Made by a program: the position numbers and the translations under genes. The notes beneath the pieces were generated by a model, which had not been told where the DNA came from, ran no database searches, and saw nothing but the letters and a program-made list of their open reading frames with translations. A stretch of 64,000 nucleotides of DNA from Armatimonadota bacterium (GTDB lineage Bacteria > Armatimonadota > Fimbriimonadia > Fimbriimonadales > GBS-DC): the NCBI GenBank assembly GCA_013359125.1, contig JABWCR010000018.1:1-64000 (forward strand). Reading direction: 5' to 3'. Numbering within the stretch: the stretch's first letter is position 1; each line of letters opens with the position of its first letter. Below, piece after piece: positions 48,114 to 55,748 of this stretch.

Positions 48114-49688
48114 ATGAAAGGTCTGCACAATCTCGCTCTTTGCGGTCTCCTGACAGTCGGCGCTTCGGCGCAGGACTTGATGTTCGGCGCGGCGGCGCGA
48201 AAGATCACGCCCACAACGCCGCAGTACATTGCGGGCTACTCGTCCAACCGAATGAGCACGGGAGTTCATGACGACATCTGGGCACGGGCGTTCGTCGTCC
48301 AGATAGGCAGCGAGCGGTTGGCCATGGTCTCGTGCGATCTGATCGGCATCTTTCGGCCAGACGTTCAGAAGATCCGCGCATTGGTGCCCGACATCCCGCC
48401 GCATCGCATTCAGGTTTCCAGCACCCATGTGCATTCTGGCCCGGACGTTCTGGGGCTTTGGGGCGCTCCAGGGAAGTCCGGCGTCGATCCCGCATATCTC
48501 TCATTCATGATCCGGGAGACCGCGCAGGCCATCAACGACGCCCTGGCAAACATGAAGCCCGCCGTGATCCACTTTGCCTCAACCTCCGACGTCAAGGGCG
48601 TATCAAAAAACAGCCGGGCGCGCATATTGGACACGGAACTGAGCGCGATGTTGGCGATCGAGAAGGGCACCGGCAAGACAATCGCAACCGTGATCAACTA
48701 TGCCTGCCACCCCGAGGCGATGAACACGAACGAGATCACCTCGGATTTTGTCCATTACACCCGCGAGCGAATGGAAAAGGCGATGGGCGGCCTTTCGATC
48801 TATCTGCAAGGCGCGTGCGGCGGCATGGTTACGGTCGAGTTCGAGGGTTCTGGCGATCGGGGGAAGGATAATTGGGCGAAGACCGAAGAAACTGGAGTCG
48901 CCTTGGCCGAGGCGGCCCTCAAGGCGCTCGGCTCGGCCAAAACCGCCGAGAATCCAAAGTTAGAACATCGGTGGACCGAGCTCATCACGCCGATGGAGAA
49001 CGACGGTTTCAAGGCCGCTATGGCTTTAGGAATCATCCCATCCGCGGGCGAGTTTCGGGATGGAAAATTGGTAACCGAGGCGCACTGGTTTAAGATCGGG
49101 CCTGCAGAGTTCTACACAATGCCAGGCGAAGTGTTGCCCAATATCGGCTTTCGATTAAAAAAACTGATGGGCGGCCAGCCCAACTTCCTGATCGGGCTGT
49201 GCAACGATGAACTGGGGTATATCTTGGCAGAAGCCGATTATGGAATCGAGTTGTACAAGTACGAAACCAGCATGTCGGTCGGACCGTATATCGGTGACGA
49301 CTTAGTGCTGTCGTTGCGAAAACTGCTGGACAAACCGCGACCAGGCATAGCCGAGGCGACGAAGACGGCGAGCAAAGCCGAGCAGGTCTTGCGCGACTAC
49401 ATGAAACGGTTCAAGCCCGACCGCGCAGGCGACGGCAAGGCAGTCTGGCGGTTCGAAGTATCCGGTTCGGACGGCGGAACTTATACTTTGGTGGTCGCGG
49501 GTGGAAAGGCGAACCTATTTTCCGGCGCTGGCGGCGAACAGGCAGGATGTACAATAAAACTGAACGCCAAAACGCTGGAAGAGGTGCTGACCGGCAAACG
49601 GAACGCCTTGGACGCCTATCAAGCGGGCGATGTGGTTGTGGAAGGCGATGTTAGCCTGGCGCAGTTTTTGCTGTACGTGTTCGAATAA
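48114..49688 (+). CDS. Neutral ceramidase-like hydrolase fused to a C-terminal SCP2-like domain
   Basis: A 524-aa exported protein. The signal peptide (about 1-20) precedes a ceramidase-type N-terminal domain with AARKITPTTPQYIAGYSS, ARAFVVQIGSERLAMVSCDLIG and the zinc motif HVHSGPD near residue 100. VINYACHPEAM lies near 195. From about residue 425 an SCP2-like lipid-binding domain follows (GCTIKLNAKTLEEVLTGK and VVVEGDVSLAQFLL). The combination suggests lipid hydrolysis plus lipid binding outside the cytoplasm. True ceramidase activity is unproven. Confidence 0.82.
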   Translation: MKGLHNLALCGLLTVGASAQDLMFGAAARKITPTTPQYIAGYSSNRMSTGVHDDIWARAFVVQIGSERLAMVSCDLIGIFRPDVQKIRALVPDIPPHRIQVSSTHVHSGPDVLGLWGAPGKSGVDPAYLSFMIRETAQAINDALANMKPAVIHFASTSDVKGVSKNSRARILDTELSAMLAIEKGTGKTIATVINYACHPEAMNTNEITSDFVHYTRERMEKAMGGLSIYLQGACGGMVTVEFEGSGDRGKDNWAKTEETGVALAEAALKALGSAKTAENPKLEHRWTELITPMENDGFKAAMALGIIPSAGEFRDGKLVTEAHWFKIGPAEFYTMPGEVLPNIGFRLKKLMGGQPNFLIGLCNDELGYILAEADYGIELYKYETSMSVGPYIGDDLVLSLRKLLDKPRPGIAEATKTASKAEQVLRDYMKRFKPDRAGDGKAVWRFEVSGSDGGTYTLVVAGGKANLFSGAGGEQAGCTIKLNAKTLEEVLTGKRNALDAYQAGDVVVEGDVSLAQFLLYVFE

Positions 49689-49708
49689 ACGAGATTAGGA
49701 GAATTAGG

Positions 49709-50494
49709 ATGAAACTTTGGATAGCAATGATTTTGTGCGGCGCGATGGCCGTGGGCAATGTGCAGCAGCCTCCGACGCCCGGGCAGCCGGGCACCCCTCA
49801 GAAGCCCATCGTCGTTAAGGAGGCCGAGGAGACATTTCGAGAGCTCAAGGTCGAGGATTTGTTCCGCGGCCGAGAGTATTTCAAATCGATTAACGGTTAC
49901 TTGGTATTGATGGGCGAGCAGGGCGCGCAACATTGGCAGGTTGCGTACAAAGTCGATTACATTCCGCCCGACAAGGTGCGGATAGAGCCGACTTTTGGCC
50001 ACACCGTTTCGGCTCGACGCAACCGTATCGTATGCGACGGCAAGAACGTTCTGACGGTAGACATCAGCGGCAACCGGCCGAACACCAAGCCCTATGACAA
50101 AGATTCGCTGAAGAACATCGCCGCCTCAACGGTGAGTATACTGCTGCGCTGGCTGGTCGATCACGAGGGCTATGCAGAGAATCTTCGCAAGGAGATTCAG
50201 GAGAAAGACCAAAAGATCTTAGCTTCCAGCAAACGGGAGATGGTCGGCGGTCATGATTGCGAGCGGGTTACGATCAAAGCCGAAAAGGATCCTCTGAATC
50301 GCGAGCACGTCTTTTGGTTCGACAAGCAAGGCATTCCGCGCATGGCGATGCTAAAGGCCACCGCTGGCGGAGGCGGAGACCCCGAGAAGGCCATGAAGAT
50401 CACTATCCGCGAATATTGGATCGACGGCAAGATCGATCCGGAGATCGACGAGAAGATCTTCGCGGTGGAACCAGCAGTGCAGGCGAGACCTTAG
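49709..50494 (+). CDS. LolA-like/DUF1571-type outer-membrane lipoprotein-sorting-like protein
   Basis: A 261-aa exported protein with a signal peptide about residues 1-16 and a mature domain like LolA-type lipoprotein-binding folds: YKVDYIPPDKVRIEP, DGKNVLTVDISG and REHVFWFDKQGIPRM, which resemble family members that use a half-barrel. The exact family (LolA-like DUF1571/DUF2092) is not certain. The gene is 20 nt after the ceramidase-like gene, so the two may be co-transcribed. The end overlaps the YtxH gene by 4 nt tail to tail. Confidence 0.7.
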   Translation: MKLWIAMILCGAMAVGNVQQPPTPGQPGTPQKPIVVKEAEETFRELKVEDLFRGREYFKSINGYLVLMGEQGAQHWQVAYKVDYIPPDKVRIEPTFGHTVSARRNRIVCDGKNVLTVDISGNRPNTKPYDKDSLKNIAASTVSILLRWLVDHEGYAENLRKEIQEKDQKILASSKREMVGGHDCERVTIKAEKDPLNREHVFWFDKQGIPRMAMLKATAGGGGDPEKAMKITIREYWIDGKIDPEIDEKIFAVEPAVQARP

Positions 50495-50802
50495 GCTTCG
50501 GGATCGTCCTGAAGGTTTTTCTCAACCTCTTCGATGGCCGATTCGCCCGCGGCCATCGCCGTTTCCAACATCTTCTCGCCTTCGTCTTGAGCGACGCGCA
50601 AGAGGCGGTTGACGGCGGCACGGCCTTGGTCCATCAGGCCTGTCAATTTGCCCGTTAGCCCGCTGGCTTTGCCCATCAGGTCGTGTCGAAGCTCTTCGCC
50701 TTTTTTCGGCGCGGTCAGCAAGCCGGCAGAAAGCCCTACGATCGTGCCAATGCCGATCCCAGCCAAAAGATTGAGCAGATTCTTGCGCTGATTCGAATCC
50801 AT
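50491..50802 (-). CDS. YtxH-domain protein
   Basis: A 103-aa membrane protein: one N-terminal helix with GIGIGTIVGLSAGLLTAPK-type glycine pattern (residues about 13-32) and a following KGEELRHDLMGKAS that marks YtxH proteins. The rest is a long amphipathic helix. YtxH proteins are stress-linked in Bacillus, but the molecular function is not known. It faces the sugar-binding lipoprotein gene head to head across 62 bp. Confidence 0.82.
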   Translation of the reverse strand: MDSNQRKNLLNLLAGIGIGTIVGLSAGLLTAPKKGEELRHDLMGKASGLTGKLTGLMDQGRAAVNRLLRVAQDEGEKMLETAMAAGESAIEEVEKNLQDDPEA

Positions 50803-50864
50803 CGTCCCCTCCGAAGCTTACTGTTCGACGCAGGGAAGAAGATTCCTTTGGCGAAGCTTAAGGC

Positions 50865-52190
50865 GTGCGTAGATTGATTCCATTCTTGGTCGTTTTGGGC
50901 TTGGCGGGTTGTTCGTTTCGGTCGGCGGATGCGCCCGGCATCATCACCATAGAGGTCGCAGTGTTCGAGGGCGGTTTTGGCCTGGATTGGCATCGATCGG
51001 TCGCCAGGGAGTATGAGAAGCTGAACCCGAACATTCGCGTTAATCTGTGGGGCGATCCGAGGGTGGACGAGAAGATTCGCCCTCGCATTCTGCGGGGAAG
51101 CCCTCCCGATCTGGCCAGTTGCAGTCTGCCCATCTGGAAGCTGATCGTGGCCGAGAAGCTTGTGCCGTTGGACGCCGCGCTCGACAGCCCGGCTTACGGT
51201 CAGGGTCGCACTTGGCGGCAGACGCTCGCACCCGGGATTACGGCCGATTTTCAGCACGAGGGGCAGGTTTATGCGTTGCCTGCGGCTCGGGGCGCATGGG
51301 TCTGCTGGTACGATGCGAGGATGTTTCGCAAACATGGATGGAAGCCGCCAGAGACATGGGACGAGTTCATGGCGCTGTGCGACAAGATAAAGAAGGCCGG
51401 CGTGCATCCGATCGCGTTTCAAGGCAAGTATCCCAACTACGCTTGGTACACGCTTCAGTGCATCTATCAGCGTTTGGTTCCGTTCGATCAGTGGTACGAG
51501 ATGCAAGATTTGAAGCCTGGGGCGTTCGTCCAGCCAGATTTCGTTCGCGCCGCCGAGATGCTGCAAGAGATGTCCAAGGCTTATCATCAGCCGGGCAGCG
51601 CCGCAATGAGCCACATGGAAAGCCAAATCGAATGGGCGAGCGGTCGCGCGGCGCTGGTGTTTTGCGGATTGTGGCTGAAGAACGAGATCAAAGCCTCGAC
51701 CCCGGACGGGTTCGAGATGGCCTGCTTCCCAGTCCCAAGCGTGCTGGGCGGAAAGGGCGACCAGAAGGCTATCTATAGCGGCGGGGGCGAGAACTTCGTC
51801 GTCTTCTCAGAAGGCAAGCGATCGACCGAGGCTGCCGACTTTCTCAAGTTTATGATCAGCATGGAAAGCGCGCGAAAGTATGTGGGGATGCTGGACACGC
51901 TCTCGCCTGTGTTAGGTTCGGAGCAAGGCGTCGATATCTCGCCCGCATTAAAGAGCGCGGTCGCGGCGATCGAGAAGAGTTCGAGGTCGTTCAACGATCG
52001 ACTCTCGACGCTTTATCTGGGCTTTTCAAAGGGGCCGCTGACGGCGTTGATGGGCGACTTGGTGAACGGTCGCATTTCGCCCAAGGAGTTTGGCCAGAAG
52101 ATGGAGGCGGCGGCAGAGTCCGTGCGCAAAGACCCCGAAGTTTACAAACCACCAGCAAGAGGCGTGCCCTGGGCCAACCAGCCTCAATAG
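50865..52190 (+). CDS. ABC transporter solute-binding lipoprotein (carbohydrate type)
   Basis: A 441-aa extracellular solute-binding lipoprotein (family 1). The lipobox is LAGC with Cys16. Typical features are VFEGGFGLDWHRSVAREYEKL, ALPAARGAWVCWYDARMF, WETPDEFMALCDKIKK-like helix and VFSEGKRSTEAADFLKFM. It probably binds a sugar or oligosaccharide in the periplasm. No permease or ATPase gene is adjacent. The start is GTG at 50865. Confidence 0.88.
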   Translation: MRRLIPFLVVLGLAGCSFRSADAPGIITIEVAVFEGGFGLDWHRSVAREYEKLNPNIRVNLWGDPRVDEKIRPRILRGSPPDLASCSLPIWKLIVAEKLVPLDAALDSPAYGQGRTWRQTLAPGITADFQHEGQVYALPAARGAWVCWYDARMFRKHGWKPPETWDEFMALCDKIKKAGVHPIAFQGKYPNYAWYTLQCIYQRLVPFDQWYEMQDLKPGAFVQPDFVRAAEMLQEMSKAYHQPGSAAMSHMESQIEWASGRAALVFCGLWLKNEIKASTPDGFEMACFPVPSVLGGKGDQKAIYSGGGENFVVFSEGKRSTEAADFLKFMISMESARKYVGMLDTLSPVLGSEQGVDISPALKSAVAAIEKSSRSFNDRLSTLYLGFSKGPLTALMGDLVNGRISPKEFGQKMEAAAESVRKDPEVYKPPARGVPWANQPQ

Positions 52191-52198
52191 CGGCGCTG

Positions 52199-53719
52199 TT
52201 GGCGGTGTGCTGCGCGGCCGCTGGTTGTGCTCAGCCGACCCTTCCGCCCATTTCTGCCGAACCGCTCGAGATCTGGTTCGGACGCGCAAAGTACGTGGCG
52301 GCCGAACAACCTTCCATCGAGGCCTCGGGCGGCGTGCGTTTGCGCTATCAGGGTCGAACGATCGCGGCGTCCAGGCTTTTCATCGACATGGCCGCTCAGC
52401 GAGCAGCGGGTTCAGATGGATTGCGTCTCATCGATCCCCAAGGCGAGCTGACGGGCACGGCTTTCGAGTACTTCTATGAAGAAAAGAGAGGCTGGTTCGA
52501 AGGCGCCTATCTTGAGACCGGCCCTTACCGCGTTTGGGCAAAGCGATTGGAGATCAGCCCCGACGTTCGAAATCCTTCTCGGAACAACTACCGGGCGATC
52601 GATGCAGCCGTTACCACGTGCGAGCGAGAACATCCGCACTACCTGATCTCGACGGATCGCGCCAGCGTCAATGCTCGCTTTCGACTGACGGCAGGCCCGA
52701 TACGGGTGAAGCTTCAAGATCGGACCTTGCTCACATTGCCTTTCTTCAATTACGGTTTGACCGGCAAAGGCGAGTTCAATCTGCCTTCGCCGGTCTACAG
52801 CAGTTTGACCGGAGTTGGGTTGACGTGGACGGAGCGGGCGCCCATACAGGATAGGGGCGAGTTTAGGGTGTCCGGCTCGGCGTTTGTGCTCTCCAGGCCC
52901 GAAACAGGAGCGCGATTCGCCTGGAACTTTGCCGAGCCGGATGTGCCGCCGAGCGACCGCGAAGAGACGGTGCGCTTTCAGCAGGGCTATTTCGAGACGT
53001 TGTTGGAGGAGTCGCCGTACGACGAGGTGGATCGATTGGCTGCCAAAAAGCTTTGGGTCGGGCTGAGCCGCGCGCTGAACGCGCGGGCTATCGGTCGCCG
53101 TCGGACCGATCTTTCAGTGAACAAGGAATGGGAGTTAGCGGCGGGGTTTCGAGTGGATTTGGGCTTTGGCGCGGGCGAGGCGATCCTGCGGGCCGGAAGC
53201 CTGAGCGAGCATTTTGGAACCGCCAACGTGCCTGCAAGACAGCGGTTGGCTTTAGAGAGCGAATGGGCAAACTTTGTTGGGCGGTATGACGAAGATAGAG
53301 TGAAAGGCTATGCTCGGGGCGAAACCAGACAAGCGGCTTTGCGGTTTCGGCTTCAAATGTCGGCCTATCTATACGAAGGGGGACAAGAGTATGCCTGGGC
53401 GAGGCCAGGCATAGAGATGATCCTGCCTGTGTCGCAAACTACGCGGTTCGGTATCAGTTTTTCTCGCGCGTTCGAGACGGGAAGCTCCCCGTTCTTATTC
53501 GATCGAATCGACGCGAGAAACGAGGTCAGGCTTCGGGCAGAGACGGTCCTGGGAAACTTCCGGCCCAGTTTGTTGGTCAAGTTCGATGCGGACCGAGGGG
53601 ATTTTTACGATCTCCAACTCTCATTCGGGTTGACGCAGCACTGTCTGGAGCCGTTTGTCTTTTGGAGGAGGTCGCCGGGGCTGTTTCGGATCGGGGTAAA
53701 GCTGACCGCATTGAGGTAG
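52199..53719 (+). CDS. LptD/OstA-like outer-membrane protein
   Basis: A protein of at least 506 aa. An N-terminal part (about residues 20-190) has repeated beta motifs of the OstA/LptA jelly-roll type, such as IEASGGVRLRYQGRTIAASRLFIDM and GTAFEYFYEEKRGWFEGAYLETG. The C-terminal part looks like an outer-membrane barrel (RFRLQMSAYLYEGG, FGISFSRAF, LSFGLTQHCLEPFVFW). It may insert lipopolysaccharide-like glycolipids. TTG 52199 is the standard start. A CTG at 52169 with AAGAGG 6 nt before would add a better signal peptide (GQPASIAALLAVCC). Confidence 0.75.
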   Translation: MAVCCAAAGCAQPTLPPISAEPLEIWFGRAKYVAAEQPSIEASGGVRLRYQGRTIAASRLFIDMAAQRAAGSDGLRLIDPQGELTGTAFEYFYEEKRGWFEGAYLETGPYRVWAKRLEISPDVRNPSRNNYRAIDAAVTTCEREHPHYLISTDRASVNARFRLTAGPIRVKLQDRTLLTLPFFNYGLTGKGEFNLPSPVYSSLTGVGLTWTERAPIQDRGEFRVSGSAFVLSRPETGARFAWNFAEPDVPPSDREETVRFQQGYFETLLEESPYDEVDRLAAKKLWVGLSRALNARAIGRRRTDLSVNKEWELAAGFRVDLGFGAGEAILRAGSLSEHFGTANVPARQRLALESEWANFVGRYDEDRVKGYARGETRQAALRFRLQMSAYLYEGGQEYAWARPGIEMILPVSQTTRFGISFSRAFETGSSPFLFDRIDARNEVRLRAETVLGNFRPSLLVKFDADRGDFYDLQLSFGLTQHCLEPFVFWRRSPGLFRIGVKLTALR

Positions 53720-53721
53720 GC

Positions 53722-53744
53722 GCGGGCCGAGAGCCTCGGCCCGC
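53722..53744. terminator. Bidirectional terminator between convergent genes
   Basis: Perfect 10-bp palindrome: arms 53722-53731 and 53735-53744 with an AGC loop. It sits directly between the OstA-like stop and the PEP-CTERM stop, 9 nt from the latter. Confidence 0.72.
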
Positions 53745-53753
53745 TGGTCTGTC

Positions 53754-54428
53754 TTACTTCTTCGAGATTCTGCGGCGGGCAAGACCGACCAGACCGACGC
53801 TCAGCGCGATCAGGCTGGCAGGCTCCGGCACAGGGGCGACGACGCTCTGCGTCAACGGGTCGCCGTGGCTGTTCAAGTTCGACTTGATATAGATGGCCAG
53901 ATCGGTGCCGTTCGCTGCCAAGTAACTGTTGGCGGCGTTCACAATCGAACTTTCCAGAGGGTTGCCGTTCGTCCGTCTGGCGAAGAACGAACCAGCGGTA
54001 ATGTCATAAACGTTCCCGGTTTCGAACAGAAGCTCCCAAACGACCAACTGCATGGCTTTGGCATCGTTGTCGTTGCCAGAAGCGCGAACGGTCGGGGCAA
54101 ACTGATTAACAATGTCGCCAATGCGCATCCCGTTAGGGCTGAGCGAGGCGGTGTCGAGCACGTTGACGCCCTTGTGGCTGGTAGACATGCCAACGAACGG
54201 ATCGACGCAGTAAGTGTAGAGGATCTCTTCTACCGAGCCGTACTTCAACTCGACTCGAAGCTCGCCGACGCGGCCTTCTCGGAAGTTGGCACCGCCGTCA
54301 AACGTGTACTTGACGCTGCCGCCCTTTTGGCCACCGCCGCCCAGGTACTTCATCGTGGCGGGAAAAGCCCATGCGCCGCTCAGACCGACGATTGCTGCTG
54401 CGACTGTCGAAAGTATTGCCTTGTTCAT
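53754..54428 (-). CDS. PEP-CTERM protein (choice-of-anchor type)
   Basis: A 224-aa exported protein. The signal peptide is about residues 1-21. The mature part has LRVELKYGSVEEILYTYCVDP and AMQLVVWELLFETGNVYDI, like a recurrent PEP-CTERM family with a conserved Cys and 'WEL' element. The sorting tail is PVPEPASLIALSVG with a helix and RRRISKK. ATG 54428 is preceded by GGGAGGACACAAGG. Function is unknown. Confidence 0.85.
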   Translation of the reverse strand: MNKAILSTVAAAIVGLSGAWAFPATMKYLGGGGQKGGSVKYTFDGGANFREGRVGELRVELKYGSVEEILYTYCVDPFVGMSTSHKGVNVLDTASLSPNGMRIGDIVNQFAPTVRASGNDNDAKAMQLVVWELLFETGNVYDITAGSFFARRTNGNPLESSIVNAANSYLAANGTDLAIYIKSNLNSHGDPLTQSVVAPVPEPASLIALSVGLVGLARRRISKK

Positions 54429-54526
54429 CCTTGTGTCCTCCCTGTCTCCGTGATTGTTTTGCGACACGGGAGAAGCGGCAAAGGACGTGCCAAATCAAGC
54501 GAGAGGAGGAGAAACCGGCAATCGGA

Positions 54527-55354
54527 TCAGCGCTTCTTGCGGCCTAAGATGAAGTTGCTCAGAATAGGCCCCAAAGTGCGATTGGAGGCAACGTATGCGA
54601 TGACTTTGTTGCGCCATCCTGGGATGACGATCTCTTTCTTGGTCGACAAAGCCTCGATCGAGATTTGCACAACACGACTGGCAGTCATCCAAAGCGGCTT
54701 GGGCACTTGTTCGCGGCTAAAGCGCTCGAACTCCGGCGTATCGTGGAACTCGGTATAGGTGAATCCCGGACAGAGCGCCTGCACATGGACGCCCGTGCCG
54801 CGCAGTTCCGCGTTCAGCGACCGAGAAAGCGCAACCATGTAGGCTTTGGTCGCAGAGTAGTTGGCCGAGCCCGGTCGAGCGATGAAGGCCGCGATCGAAG
54901 CCACGTTGATAATCGCGCCGCTCCCTCGGTCAATCATGGCGGGCAGCGCGGTTCGGGATAGGATGGCCGTCGCCATCCCGTGCACCATTACCATGTCGGC
55001 GATCTTGTATGGCTCGACATGATGGAACTTGCCCGTGGTGCCAAAGCCCGCATTGTTGACCAGCAGGTCGGGCGAATGGTCGTTTATCGCGGCTTCGACT
55101 TTGGCCATTCCCTCCTCGGTCGCAAGATCGGCCACAACGATCTCGACTTCGGCGTTCAATTGCGAGGCCAGCTGATGCAGCCTGTCCGCTCGTCGAGCGG
55201 CGAGGATGAGCCGGTAGCCCTTGTCGGCCAATTGCCGGGCGAACTCCTCGCCAATACCGCTGGAGGCACCGGTGATAAGGGCTGTGGGTTTTCGAGAGGC
55301 AGCGACATCGGCATCCGGTTGGGCCTCTATCGAAGTGGAGAGAACGGTTGCCAA
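54527..55354 (-). CDS. Short-chain dehydrogenase/reductase
   Basis: A 275-aa SDR. The nucleotide-binding TGASSGIG is near residue 30, NNAGFG near 110, and the catalytic Ser and Tyr-x-x-x-Lys are in IINVASIAAF and YSATKAYMVALS. The C-terminal helix carries KKEIVIPGWRNKVIAY, as in the long-chain ketoreductase-like group (DltE-like). It probably reduces a lipid-type or carbonyl substrate with NADPH. Start is TTG at 55354, 6 nt after TAGACT, so leaderless. Confidence 0.88.
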   Translation of the reverse strand: MATVLSTSIEAQPDADVAASRKPTALITGASSGIGEEFARQLADKGYRLILAARRADRLHQLASQLNAEVEIVVADLATEEGMAKVEAAINDHSPDLLVNNAGFGTTGKFHHVEPYKIADMVMVHGMATAILSRTALPAMIDRGSGAIINVASIAAFIARPGSANYSATKAYMVALSRSLNAELRGTGVHVQALCPGFTYTEFHDTPEFERFSREQVPKPLWMTASRVVQISIEALSTKKEIVIPGWRNKVIAYVASNRTLGPILSNFILGRKKR

Positions 55355-55360
55355 GGAGCG

Positions 55361-55369
55361 AGTCTACCT
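55361..55369 (-). promoter_or_regulatory. Leaderless promoter of the short-chain dehydrogenase gene
   Basis: Minus strand AGGTAGACT. The hexamer 55361-55366 ends 6 nt before the TTG start; it overlaps the stop codon of the upstream pseudo-receiver gene. Confidence 0.55.
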
Positions 55370-55697
55370 ATAGAGTCGAAAGCAACGATGGGAGTTCGTG
55401 CCACTGACAATAACAGGCGTCCGGGAACTTGGCCTTGGTTGCCTCTACTTTCTCAGGCGCGCCGCCCACAAAGATCAAGGGTTTTTCTCGCCGCTTCTTG
55501 GCTTCAACGATCCACTCAGCGATGGCTCGTCCATGGGACGGCAACCGATCGAGCGAGATGATCCAAGCGTCCGGCAGATAGCCCTTAAGGTCGAGAAGGA
55601 CCTCTTGGCTCCAGTGCGAACGGACGTTGAATCCGGTCAACAGGGCGAGCTTTTCTTGCAATTCGGCCTCGTTCCAGTGCAAAAGGAACAGTTCCAC
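55368..55697 (-). CDS. Small pseudo-receiver-like protein
   Basis: A 109-aa protein starting VELFLLHWNEAELQ. It has the alpha/beta layout of a response-regulator receiver: a strand ending in PDAWIISLDRLPSHG near residue 50, then KPLIFVGG near 80. Key phosphorylation residues are replaced or absent, so it is a receiver-like fold rather than a standard signalling domain. GTG 55697 was chosen because a TATACT box ends 6 nt before it. Its other possible start is further upstream, overlapping the divergent ABC gene. Confidence 0.65.
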   Translation of the reverse strand: MELFLLHWNEAELQEKLALLTGFNVRSHWSQEVLLDLKGYLPDAWIISLDRLPSHGRAIAEWIVEAKKRREKPLIFVGGAPEKVEATKAKFPDACYCQWHELPSLLSTL

Positions 55698-55703
55698 AAG
55701 CCA

Positions 55704-55727
55704 AGTATACCTACAGTCAGGTAGAAT
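55704..55727. promoter_or_regulatory. Divergent -10 boxes for the pseudo-receiver and ABC exporter genes
   Basis: TATACT on the minus strand (55704-55709) is 6 nt from the GTG start; GGTAGAAT on the plus strand (55720-55727) is 21 nt from the ATG of the ABC gene. Confidence 0.6.
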
Positions 55728-55748
55728 GCGAGCGGCCACTCTACCGCC

